Assembly (NCBI GenBank): GCA_946122785.1
Contig: CAMGYJ010000011.1
Location: 5,208,001 to 5,272,000, forward strand
DNA from: Linum tenue
Taxonomy: Eukaryota > Streptophyta > Magnoliopsida > Malpighiales > Linaceae
Direction: 5' to 3'
Length of the DNA stretch: 64,000 nt
Position numbers and translations under genes: made by a program. Within the stretch, counting starts at the first letter, position 1. Each line of letters starts with the position of its first letter. Shown here in pieces: positions 30,602 to 40,556 of this stretch. A model generated the notes under the pieces. That model was not told the DNA's origin and searched no databases. It was given only the letters and a program-made list of their open reading frames with translations.

Positions 30602-31524
30602 ATGAGCAATCGGCAATCTTCGACCGAGTCTTTGTTTTGGAACTCTCACCAGATCCGCCAGATAGATGACCACTGGTACCAGGTGCCGACCGTGGACCGC
30701 ATGGCCGCCTTCAGGTCGCGATTCAAGCCGAGAAGCGACGACATCCTCCTGACAACCTTCCGCAAAACAGGGACGACGTGGCTCAAGGCTCTCTGCTACA
30801 ACATCCTCAACAGAGAAGCAGAAGAAGACCTTCTGGCGAAGAAGAACCCCCACAAAGTGGTCCCCACTCTGGAGAACACGTTCCTCGAAGAACGATTCCA
30901 AGATATGTTGCTGAGTTCTCCTCCCACCGGCCGGCTGCTCCACAGTCACCTGCCTTACAGTTACCTGCCGGAGGCGAGAGGGAGTCCGGGTGCAGGATCG
31001 TGTACCTGGCTTGGAATCCGAAGGACACGGTGGTGTCGATGTGGCATTTCTACAACAAGCGCTACAAGAGCGGACCGGGCGACGAGCAGTTCCCGCTGGA
31101 GGGAGTGGTATAGAGCTTCTGTAGTGGGGTCCTGCCTTTCGGGCCCTTTTACGAGCATGTGGTGGGATATTGGGAGGAGAGCAGGAGACGCCCTCAGGAG
31201 GTGTTGTTTCTCAAGTACAAGGAGCTCTACAGAGAGCCGAAGGAGCAGGCCAGGAAGCTAGCTTCGTTTCTCGGGAAGCCATTTTCTCTCGACGGAGATG
31301 AAGAGGTGGAGAAAGTGTTGTGGCGAAGCAGCTTGGATAGGTTGAAAGAGCTGGAGGTTAACACGAGTGGTGTCGGGGAGTTGAACCATGTGCTCAATTC
31401 CACCTTCTTTAGGAGAGGAACCGTACGAGATTGGGAGAACTACTTGACTCCAGAGATGGCGCAGCGTATTGACCATCTCACACAGTCTAAGTTGCAGGGG
31501 ACTGGGCTTACTGTTGATGATTAA
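30602..31524 (+). pseudogene. Sulfotransferase pseudogene, SOT-B type, plus strand
   Basis: The ATG at 30602 opens a SOT frame with KTGTTWLK and HSHLPY intact. A one-base deletion near 30976 then shifts the frame, and an in-frame TAG at 31111-31113 stops the resumed frame. The remainder, from about 31114 to the TAA at 31524, still reads as a SOT C-terminus with region IV RRGTVRDWENYLT. The 5' flank (about 30530-30601) and 3' flank (to about 31708) match SOT-B at 16129, so it arose from a SOT-B-type copy. It is the only SOT on the plus strand here, and its promoter is cut at the TATA region by the inverted-arm junction. It cannot encode a full enzyme. Confidence 0.93.
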
Positions 31525-31708
31525 TTGTTGGACTAATTAGTTGATGTGATTTCCTACTACTTTCTTTTTTCGCTTCAATTTGGTGTTGTCTTTGTGTCTT
31601 CTGGTTCCAACGATTTCATAATTCTCATCAAAAAGAGGAAGAAAAATGTTTTCTTCTTTTTTATGATTCAGAAGGAAGAAGGTAGATGACGGTGTGTTGA
31701 TGTCTATA

Positions 31709-32140
31709 TAATAGTACTAGCTTTCTTCCCGGCCGATGGCCGGGGCAACTTTTATGTTTATCATAAATTAATTTGATATTTAAAATATTTTGTTTAATGT
31801 AATTAATTTTAATTATAAATTTGTGTTTCTAGTATGAAACTCACTTTAAATTCATCAAATTATTTCTCCAATATCAATTTTATAGATAAAGTGAAAAGAT
31901 GAAAAGTGTTATAAAGTTTAATACTTATGATAATACTAATATTATATTAAACTTGTTATTAATATCATCAAGTATTTTATAAGAATTGTGATTAATGTAG
32001 TAAAATAGAGAAAAGAGATCATATAACTAAGGAGCGGCTTATCATTGGATTCATTCATTTAACCCTGTCAAATATCAATTCGGTTCATTTTGTAATATTT
32101 ATAATTATAATTTTAATACGATTAAGAATGCGACCACAAT
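31709..32140. other. AT-rich, with a small GC hairpin
   Basis: The short palindrome CCCGGCCGATGGCCGGG is at 31728-31744. Otherwise I see no gene or repeat end. Confidence 0.5.
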
Positions 32141-32246
32141 ATGTTCCATCTGGTAATTGAAGCCCAGACTACATCCCTAGGAGTGGAGATTGACATCCCA
32201 GAGCAGATTATTCCCATATTTATGAGTATGACTGCTTTGATTTCTG

Positions 32247-32280
<34 letters not shown>

Positions 32281-34834
32281 GAGTAGAGCTTTGTCTCACT
32301 TGGGTATAAAGAACCCTAGTTCCATGTGTTAGGACAACCTATAATGATGACTGAGACATGCAATAGAGTTGTGTAGGGGTTCAGTTTTTCAACTATTTGC
32401 TTACCAACTGTGACTTGGATTGATCACTTACTTTCTACAGTCGTTTATGCATCGAGTTCAGCGAATCAGAATGAAAGATAGAGCATATAGGTAGCCATGT
32501 GAGATTTAAGTATGCTCGTTTCTTTCTTGTGCGATAGATCCCTCTTCCATGATGTGTAGCATTCACGTTGTCATTAATTAGGATGATGGAGGCATATGAT
32601 TAGCCCACGACCAAATTGACTGTCCTGGTACCATACCCCTAGTCAGCCCCTTTGAGCCGTGTAACTTTCCTTATTTCGGTCTACAATGAAAAATCACCCT
32701 TTTTGCACCTCTTAGAGGTTCCACATAGTGGTTTTTGCATGTTCTCTGCTGTTTCTGCTAGAAATAATGTGAGGGTTGGAGGTAGTTCTTAAAAGTTGGG
32801 CAAGTGTTTGAAAATATGTGCAAAGGTGGTGGTTCTCTCAAGAAATGAAAAAAAGAAGAAAGAAAAAAAAAATAAAAATGAAAGCAAAAGAGAGCCACCA
32901 TAAAAATCGGAATCATGCCCATTAAGTAGTGTTTCTTAGCGGCCTGGCTTAGAAATACTAACATCATTTTGACCTCCTTCACTCTTATGCTCTAAAGAAC
33001 TTGATTAATGCAGAATGACAGAAAGAAAGTAAATGGTTTGACTGATTGTAATTATGTTGGTTTTGGAACTGTGGAACATTGTGTTATGAATTCTTCCACC
33101 ACCTAAAAGGCTTTTTCCCCATGTCCAAGACCCTAGCAAGTCATATAAACCCGTGTCTAAGACCTACTGACTAGTTAGTGGCGACATCCGATATGTGAAC
33201 TCTAGCATTTAGAGGCTGCCGTCATGGTGAAGAGACGTTAGGGATTGAGAGAATAATCATGCGCATTTTTTGCATCAAATTGTCCTGACCCCACTAGTCG
33301 AGAGTGAGCGATTCATTTCCTTATATTCTTTATATTCTTTACCCCGGTTAGGACCTATATTGCTCGATCTTGATTCTGATGTCTTGAGTTTTATGCAAGA
33401 GGTGACTATTTTGAATAAGTGGTTGAGGCAAGTCTATGTTGGTTGGTGAACAGAAGGGAGACTCTTCCTTTACCCGATTTTGCTGAACTCGAATGTCATC
33501 TGTGGTGGTTGTCTTGGTTGTCGTTGAGGTTGTTCATGAGTTGATGTCTAAACGCCAGTATGATTCACGCGTTTTGTGCCTATATGATATGTCCCCAAAG
33601 TCTGCATGGTTAAAATGTTTTGAGCTTACCTTGTGTCTGACTTGGTTTGCTTGGGGACAAGCAAACGGTTAAGTGTAGGGGAATTTGATAGCACCACATT
33701 TGCACATGTTTTCCCCTTCATTTCTTGATCATTTAGCTTAGTGATTGATTATTCTTTGGCCTATTTTATACTAGGTTGTGTTCTTTTGTCATATTTCAGG
33801 TCCTAGTACGTAGATATGGCTTTGGGACAACTTTCGGGACAGTTGGAGGTGAAAGAAGGTCGATCGCGAAAGCTTTGTTTTTACCCCTATGCGAGTTTTA
33901 TTGGAGAGGAGCTCATATTTTGAGGGGATTCGACTTTTTGGAGCGAAAAACAAAGTTCTAAAGAGAGAAAGTGTGAAGGACAAAACCCTAGCTAGGAGCT
34001 ATTTGGAGTGGATTTCTCACCATTGAAGCCCAGATTGCATTCCCAGGAGTGAAGATTGACATCCCAGAGCATATTATTCCCATCTTTATGACTTATGAGT
34101 ATGACTGCTTTGATTTCTGTTTTCCTCTCTCTCTATGGAGTAAACTTTCTCTCACATGGGTATGAAGAACCCTAGTTCCATGTGTTAGGAACCTTGATTG
34201 TAATGACTTTTGGATTGATATATTAATTGGTTTTAATCGATTGAAGTGTGTTTATTGAGTCAATTGAATCCTGATCAACTTCTTTTGATTTCTGCTGCAA
34301 CCTGTGATAGATAGAATCTGAATAGGTTGTTAGAGCTTCTTCAATCGATAGGAGTGAATTGATTGTACGAGAGTCGGTCAATTCACTGTTTTGTACTGGA
34401 ATCTGCTTCCAGTAATGGAGTTCTGTGTGTATTGGCTTAGTAATCTATCCCGGTGAAGGCTAGTTGCATGCCGGTTAGTCTGTCTGAGAGGGCTTGGTCA
34501 ACTTAAGAGATTCCAAGCTACTGTCGGATCTTCCGCAGTTTAATCAACAGTAAATCAACCAAAGGAAATTACAACTTGGACCTAACTAAGGAGTTAGGGG
34601 GACTCATTCCCGAGTGACTCTTCTCTTGCTTCAGGAAACCAGACAATTTACTGCTTTCTTTCTGCTTTAGTTTAAACTCATTTTCACTAAACTTTCCCGC
34701 TAGATAATAGATAATCACGGAGTAGGCGGTACATATGGGCCCTGGGTTGACATTTATTACTTGATTGCATTATACTGCATTTCCATTATGCAATTACACT
34801 TGGCCGTAGTTTAGTGTTGTGTTTTAGCGTGTCA
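32141..34834 (+). mobile_element. 3' part of an Athila/Tat-like LTR element
   Basis: Non-coding interior at about 32341-33670, the purine tract AAGTGTAGGGGAATT before 33686, and an LTR at 33686-34834 (TGATAGCACC to TAGCGTGTCA). The LTR is related to the TR-GAG LTRs. No pol frame is found. 32141-32340 is a displaced LTR piece matching about 34023-34192 and contains a (CT)n run near 32252-32280. The 5' part of the element is missing. Confidence 0.7.
33686..34834 (+). repeat. LTR related to the TR-GAG family
   Basis: 1,149 bp. Shares TTTGCACATGTTTTCCCC, TTTGGCCTATTTTAT and TTTCAGGTCCTAG with the TR-GAG LTR read on the minus strand. Confidence 0.8.
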
Positions 34835-35090
34835 GACCTAACTAAGGAGCTAGGGGGACTCATTCCCGAGTGACTCTTCTCTTGCTTCAGAAAACTAGAC
34901 AATTTACTGGTTTCTTTATGTTTTGGTTTGAATTCAAATTCACTCCCTTAGTCCCGCTAGATAATTGAAGTTCACGGAGTAGGCAGTAGATTTAGACCCC
35001 AGGTTGATAAATTAAACTTACCCACTATTCTGAATTTCCAGACTGTGATTATACTTGGTCGTAGCTTGGAGTTGGGTATTAGCGAGTCAG
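34578..35090 (+). repeat. Two ~255-bp tandem copies of the LTR end
   Basis: GACCTAACTAAGGAG..TAGGGGGACTCATTCCCGAG occurs at about 34579 and 34835. Each copy continues to an end like TTAGCG.GTCA. The second copy is diverged. Confidence 0.8.
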
Positions 35091-35508
35091 CGATCGAAAT
35101 TAGTCTAGCACCGGCAACCGAAACCGATACCGTTAGAGCCTTTGGTTAACCGCAAACCGCAACCGGCGATTTCATTTAGGGTTGCAGTTAACCAAAACAG
35201 CAGGATCGGGACTGGCAGGCGGGAGACGAGGACGACGGTTTTGCGATGAGGTGAGGACGAAGGCGGCTGTGCGACTACTACGGCTGCGGGGCGATGAAGA
35301 AGGTGGAAGACGAAGGCGGCAGGGCGATGACACTGATGAGAACGACTTGGCGAGGACGGCAGGGAGATGACAACGGCTGTGGCACCGGCGAGGAGGGTTC
35401 AAACTCGGGAGGAAATCAAAGGAGGGTGCGGCGGGAGTGATTTTTGGGATTAGGATTCCTCTCGAGTTGGAAGTGGGATTTATGGTTTCTCGTGAGACGG
35501 CAGGGAGC
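35091..35508. other. Target DNA left of the HSP20-like LTR element
   Basis: Contains GGTTAACCGCAAACCGCAACCGG and a GC-rich stretch. With 38545-38935 (CGGTTAACCGACTAACCG) it forms the interrupted target, probably an old non-autonomous transposon. No reliable gene. Confidence 0.4.
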
Positions 35509-35513
35509 GAGAG

Positions 35514-35878
35514 TGTTAGAAACACGATTTTTCGAGTTTATCCTTATTAATTATGGTAGGATAATTATTGTTAGGGTTAGTAGTATTCGAGTCGTATTAG
35601 GTTATTTATTAGGTTTATTCCAGTTTCTAGCTATAAATATGCACTTTGGGTCATTTGTACGATTAAGCAGAAATTAATAGAAAAGTTATCCTTCCCCAAA
35701 ACCCTAATCTCTTCCTCTCTCAAATCTCGTCTATCCTCCTCTCTAGAGGCCTCGGCCGTCCTTTCTGTTCTTCCCCAATTCTGTTCCTAATCCCTAATTC
35801 TCTTCTAAATCCCTAAATCGCTACGAGTTCCCAATTTCCCAACACAATCGTTGGAACCCTAAAAATAGGTTTCCTACA
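35514..35878 (+). repeat. 5' LTR of the HSP20-like element
   Basis: 365 bp, with TATAAATA at 35632-35639 as the likely promoter. Confidence 0.95.
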
Positions 35879-35880
35879 TC

Positions 35881-35893
35881 TGGTATCAGAGCC
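35881..35893 (+). other. Primer binding site, tRNA-iMet
   Basis: TGGTATCAGAGCC, followed directly by the ATG of the ORF. Confidence 0.93.
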
Positions 35894-38338
35894 ATGGTCG
35901 AAGATCAGAGTTCGTCACAACTCTCAACCGGGGACGAACGGGTATATGAAGACATCCAACCCAAGATCATGCGATTGGATCTGCGCAATCGTGTTGTCAT
36001 ATTCTTCACCTTGCCTGGATTTGAGGACCAGCACGTGGAAGTGCAGAGGATTAGATCCAATGTGTTAGCAATAACGGGACAACGTCCATTGGATGATGAA
36101 CACAGATGGATCCGATTCAAGAAGCTTATTCGGTTCAGAGCAATATACAACCTTGGCGATTATCGCGCTGGCTTCGGAAAATTCAATTTCATCATTCAAG
36201 TTCCTAAAACAATCCCACCAGTCGAAGAAGAAGGCGATCCTGCTTCTTCCGTCCTTGTTCCCGACAAAGAGAGGGTAATCGCCCCGGAACAAGAAATTGA
36301 AGCCGCAACCACCAAAGTGCCGCCACCATCTGCTGTTGCTGTTGTTATTCCAACAACAACCACAGCTAGCGCAGTACGGGAAGTTGTACTGGAGTCAAGT
36401 CTACCATCATCACCCACAGCCGATGCAGCACCAAAGATCACAATTACCTCGGTCGGGACGGAAGAGACGAGCATTGAGAAGTCTGCATCAGATCTGAAAG
36501 GGGAGGAGTTAAATCCCAGAACAACCCCAATCCTATTGAAAATTCCAATCGATGGTTGGAAATTCAAGAAGAAGAGACAAAGGCGGGAGCGGCTGAAGGA
36601 GGTAACGCTAGAGCAGATTTGCAGGGGTCCTTCGCTCATGATTGCAGAGGCGATCAGCACTTGCGAGATCCGCTCGAGGTGGGCTGAGATCAACACCAGC
36701 AACAGTCGACGAAGAGAAGCACCAGGGGAGCAAGCTCGCCGGGTCTTCGTCAGCCGCGCGAATTGCGCTAACGGCGCAGCGAGCGACTCTCTTCGAGGAG
36801 ACGTCGAGCGGGAAGCTGGGGCGGAAGTCGACCGTCGCGAGAGCCTCCTCCGGATGAGCTCCTTGGCGCCGCAGGAGCAGACGACGATGATGGAACGCCG
36901 GGGTGACTCGCCGACAGCTCCGATTGTGGCGAAGACCAGCGAGAAGACGAGGTCGAGGAGGAAGGTGCCGCAAAAGCCGTCGGCGCCGGAGGAGGAAGAG
37001 ATGGGAAGCGAGCTCGGCGAGACCGGGCTGTGGACGGGGATGGCCGGGTCGAGCTTGTTTCTCCGCCGCCTGAGGAACCCATCGCCGCCGGAGGAGGAAA
37101 TACCGGCGATGGAAAGGAGGAAGAAGCAGGCGGCGGGTGGCGTGAAGGGGGAAGGCACTCTTCCTCTTGCAAATCCTAGGGGCGCCACATTGCCATGGGT
37201 CGAGTGGCTGGTCCGGTCAGGAGAAGTGGGCCGCGGTTGTGAGCCGGCAAGGAGGAGGTGTTCGGCGAACGCGGAGAGGAAATGGGGCGGCGGCGTTCTC
37301 ACGAACCCTAGGGTTCCAGCCTTGGGTCGAGCCGTGCAGAGGCATGGAAGATTGGGCCACTCGAATGTCTGGGCTTCCGAGTCTGATGGGCCAGCATTGG
37401 GGTCGCCGAAGGGCGCAAGTTGCGGGCTGAGTCTGCAGTGGTTGTGTGGGCTGCGTGGGAGTCTGGCTCGCGAGCAGGGAGTTGCAGGCCTGGTCTTGCA
37501 AGGACTGAAGTGGGCCGAATGGTCAGATGACCTAATGCAAGTGGGCCTAGTTTCTTGGGCCAATAGATCTGACAAGGGGAAAGGAATGATGGGGCTGGAA
37601 ATAAGCTATGGGCCGAGTGAACTTGTTGCTAGAAAGCTGGTTTGGGCAGGCTCCATAACAAAAGATGGGCCGAAAGAGTGTGGGCCAATTGGGCCGAACC
37701 TGAGCAGTGTTTTTAAGATGGTGCTTAAGGACGAAAGCTATGAAAGCTTGGGTGGTGGGCTTTTAAGTGAGTATGGGTCGGAAGCAATTGGAGGAACAAC
37801 AAGGCAAGTATATGGGCTAATTTCAAGAAAAATGTTTGGAGGCCTTGATGAATTGGTACTCAAAGATAGGTTCTTGAATCAGATTGAATATTTGGTTTGG
37901 TCAAGTTTTGGGATGGTGATGCTAACAAAAGAGGAGCGGTTGAAGTTTGAATTCGATAAGGAAATTAATAGTGGGCCTTTAGAAATGAAATTTGAAAAGC
38001 TCGGTCAACACAAGAAGATTGGTGAAAGAAGTCCAGGTGAAGAGTTGGAGCATGATTGGAAGAAAAGGAAGCGCAAGCAGCGGAGAAGCGATGATCGGAT
38101 TGGGCGAGAAGGATTGAAGAAATGGGTCAAGTCGGTCAACCTTGAGGGCAAGGTTGGTCTGAAGGGGGAGGAGATGTTAGAAACACGATTTTTCGAGTTT
38201 ATCCTTATTAATTATGGTAGGATAATTATTGTTAGGGTTAGTAGTATTCGAGTCGTATTAGGTTATTTATTAGGTTTATTCCAGTTTCTAGCTATAAATA
38301 TGCACTTTGGGTCATTTGTACGATTAAGCAGAAATTAA
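35894..38338 (+). CDS. 814-aa ORF with N-terminal alpha-crystallin (HSP20)-like domain
   Basis: Starts at the base after the primer site and stays open for 814 codons, the last ~54 inside the 3' LTR. Residues about 17-106 fit the HSP20/alpha-crystallin pattern of plant RTM2-like proteins: VYEDIQPK, LPGFEDQHVEV, ITGQRPLDDEHRWIRFKK, then a final strand ending IQVPK. Residues 107-240 are Thr/Ser/Glu/Pro-rich and end in a basic run (KFKKKRQRRER). The middle (about 250-520) is GC-rich, with a long antisense frame also open, so part of it may be fortuitous. Residues about 640-760 are charged (DWKKRKRKQRR). No zinc knuckle, protease or polymerase motif is seen. Known HSP20-like proteins are chaperones or, for RTM2, membrane-associated antiviral factors; the role here is unknown. 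A gene fragment captured into the gag position is my inference. Confidence 0.75.
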   Translation: MVEDQSSSQLSTGDERVYEDIQPKIMRLDLRNRVVIFFTLPGFEDQHVEVQRIRSNVLAITGQRPLDDEHRWIRFKKLIRFRAIYNLGDYRAGFGKFNFIIQVPKTIPPVEEEGDPASSVLVPDKERVIAPEQEIEAATTKVPPPSAVAVVIPTTTTASAVREVVLESSLPSSPTADAAPKITITSVGTEETSIEKSASDLKGEELNPRTTPILLKIPIDGWKFKKKRQRRERLKEVTLEQICRGPSLMIAEAISTCEIRSRWAEINTSNSRRREAPGEQARRVFVSRANCANGAASDSLRGDVEREAGAEVDRRESLLRMSSLAPQEQTTMMERRGDSPTAPIVAKTSEKTRSRRKVPQKPSAPEEEEMGSELGETGLWTGMAGSSLFLRRLRNPSPPEEEIPAMERRKKQAAGGVKGEGTLPLANPRGATLPWVEWLVRSGEVGRGCEPARRRCSANAERKWGGGVLTNPRVPALGRAVQRHGRLGHSNVWASESDGPALGSPKGASCGLSLQWLCGLRGSLAREQGVAGLVLQGLKWAEWSDDLMQVGLVSWANRSDKGKGMMGLEISYGPSELVARKLVWAGSITKDGPKECGPIGPNLSSVFKMVLKDESYESLGGGLLSEYGSEAIGGTTRQVYGLISRKMFGGLDELVLKDRFLNQIEYLVWSSFGMVMLTKEERLKFEFDKEINSGPLEMKFEKLGQHKKIGERSPGEELEHDWKKRKRKQRRSDDRIGREGLKKWVKSVNLEGKVGLKGEEMLETRFFEFILINYGRIIIVRVSSIRVVLGYLLGLFQFLAINMHFGSFVRLSRN

Positions 38339-38539
38339 TAGAAAAGTTATCCTTCCCCAAAACCCTAATCTCTTCCTCTCTCAAATCTCGTCTATCCTCC
38401 TCTCTAGAGGCCTCGGCCGTCCTTTCTGTTCTTCCCCAATTCTGTTCCTAATCCCTAATTCTCTTCTAAATCCCTAAATCGCTACGAGTTCCCAATTTCC
38501 CAACACAATCGTTGGAACCCTAAAAATAGGTTTCCTACA
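38175..38539 (+). repeat. 3' LTR of the HSP20-like element
   Basis: 365 bp. I found no difference from the 5' LTR by eye. The long ORF ends in it at 38338. Confidence 0.95.
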
Positions 38540-38544
38540 GAGAG

Positions 38545-39189
38545 ATTGGCGATTGGAGTTCTTGGAGTGGGATGACGATGAAGTGCAGATTGAGAGTCTT
38601 GGGGTTGGAATTAGGGGTTTAGAATTGGGGAAAGGAGAGAAGTGTTGGGTGAGGTCGAGAGGAGGGAGATAGGTGGGAGTGGGACGGTGTCGTTGTGGGT
38701 TGTGAAGAGAGGATGAGTGGACTTGTAGGCGGGCTAGGTGGGTAGGGTCTCGGTTAGTCGGTGCACCGTTTGATTTTCGGTAACTAACTAAAGACCGATC
38801 GGTTAGCCATCTTCCTCTAAACCACTAACCAACACCGAAAACCCCATCTAATAAACGGTTATTGGGTAGACGATTAATCGAAAATTTTGGTTCAGTTATA
38901 CGGTTAACCGACTAACCGACAACTATTTATCACCCCTAAATACTATAATATCGTTAATTAATGTGTTAGTATGATGGTAACATTTAAAGAGGTTAGCACC
39001 ATATCCACTCTCGAAAAAGGGATATTGTTGGGAAGATTTTTCTGGTTACTTATTAATTTTAAATCTCTAACTTTTGAGAGATTTAGTATCTCTATTTTTC
39101 TAGATTTTGAATTTCATACAATAATTAGTATTAGTATTAGTATTAGTACTAATATATAAAAGACGAGTCTAAAGTGGAGAAGAACAAAG
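38545..39189. other. Right half of the target DNA and AT-rich spacer
   Basis: The GC-rich part continues the target of the LTR element to about 38935. The rest, with a short ATTAGT microsatellite near 39126-39150, shows no gene. Confidence 0.4.
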
Positions 39190-40556
39190 AGAAGGACATA
39201 CGTCCAAACTGTCCAATATACTAGCCGCAATTTTAGTATTCACAATATTGTCATTATACAATTTGTGAGAAACATAAATCATCTTTATTGGTGGATATAC
39301 CCATGAGTTTGGGTTTTATCTGCATTCACATGATTATATCAAGTAGGATACTTATGGATTCGAATTTTGTTGCCATCCCTACTCCCCACAAATTATTTAA
39401 CCTTTCTCTCTGTTTTTCCCTTAATTGTCTCATTCCTCTATTTACATTCCTTCTTTTTGGATGTTAATTAATAGATTACCAAAACCCGGTGGTAATACCT
39501 TGCTGCCCAAACTGTCCACACTGTCGAGAGAAGGACACGCGTCCAAACTGTCCAATATAACAGCCGCAATTTTAGTATTCACAATATTGCCATTATACAG
39601 TTAACTTCAATCATCTCTATTGGTGGATGTACTGATGGGTTTGGATTTTATCCGCGTTGATCGAATTGGATCGAGTAGGATACTCTTAGCTGGACGCTGG
39701 TGCCCCACAAATTATTTAACCTTTCTCTATTTTTTCCTTAATTGTCTCATTCCTCTATTTACATTCCTTTTTTTTATGTTAATTAATCTGAACTTCTATT
39801 TAACGCCTTAGGTTATTAAATTTTTCGCCCTAAATTAACAAAACAGACAAATTTACCCCCACTCGATCTAATCCCTAAAACAAACGAATTAATAAAATCA
39901 ACTAAACTTCTCAACTGCCTGACACTGCTCCGATGCCCTGTTGACGCATTCGCCCTGGATTCTTTCCCCGTTGCCGGCGTTGCGCCCTGCAACTGCCATC
40001 CGCCCGAGATCGTCGTCCTAACTGCGGAACTTTTCAACTGCCTAATGCTGCTCCGTTGCCCTGCCGTCGCCTTGGATTCTTCGCCGCTGCCGCTCCGCTT
40101 GAGAGTCATCGTCGACGGCGTCAATCCCCAACTGCCTTCCGCAGCTCGCGTTCGAGGAAGGAGGAAGAAGAATCCAGGGTTGCGACTGATGTTCTCCCGT
40201 CCTCAATCGGCGCACCGAGCAAGCATGGCGGGAGGAATCCCTTCCAGGGTGACGACGATGATTCTTCTCGGGGGAGATCAGTGATTTCTAGGGCGACGGG
40301 GGCTGATTCTTCTACTCTTCTCGGCGATGATTCTTGGGCTGACGGCTCTGCGAGCAATCCGTCAAGGGCGAACGACGGCGGTCAATTCTAGGGCGGCTTA
40401 CGGCTGAAATGAGATAAATTTGATTAAAGAATGAGAATTTTTAGGGGGAAAATGTCAACTAATTTAAATTAGGGCGACAAATTTAAAAAGTTAGGGCGTT
40501 AATTAGTACCTCCCTTATTAATAGATTACCAAAACCCGGTGGTAATACCTTGCCCA
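39190..40556. repeat. ~340-bp tandem units, the second split by an insertion
   Basis: Unit 1 is about 39190-39513. Unit 2 starts about 39533 and resumes at 40515-40556 (AGATTACCAAAACCCGGTGG) after the element at 39789-40513. Each contains CGTCCAAACTGTCCAATATA and CCCCACAAATTATTTAACC. Confidence 0.8.
39789..40513. mobile_element. ~720-bp TIR element with GC-rich interior
   Basis: The ends carry TTAACGCC..TTAAATTT..CGCCCTAA in inverted orientation (about 39800-39836 and 40467-40505). The interior is GC-rich and exon-like (for example plus-strand 40045-40284) without a family I know. This is compatible with a Mutator-like element carrying host sequence. Confidence 0.6.

Larger units (their letters stand above)
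35514..38539 (+). mobile_element. Young LTR retrotransposon carrying an HSP20-like ORF
   Basis: 3,026 bp. Two 365-bp LTRs (35514-35878 and 38175-38539, TGTTAG to CTACA) look identical by eye. The target duplication is GAGAG (35509-35513 and 38540-38544). A tRNA-iMet primer site (35881-35893) and a purine tract ending GGGGGAGGAGA before the second LTR complete the structure. No gag, reverse transcriptase or integrase motif is seen. The interior is one long ORF plus GC-rich DNA containing many TGGGCC motifs. It must be mobilised in trans. Confidence 0.94.

Noticed and set aside
31728..31744. GC hairpin as a Helitron 3' end
   Set aside because: No CTRR terminus at the right distance and no matching 5' end.
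36196..37575. 459-codon open frame antisense to the HSP20-like ORF
   Set aside because: Low-complexity Pro/Ser/Arg composition, no domain, and opposite to the element's transcription; explained by GC-rich sequence.
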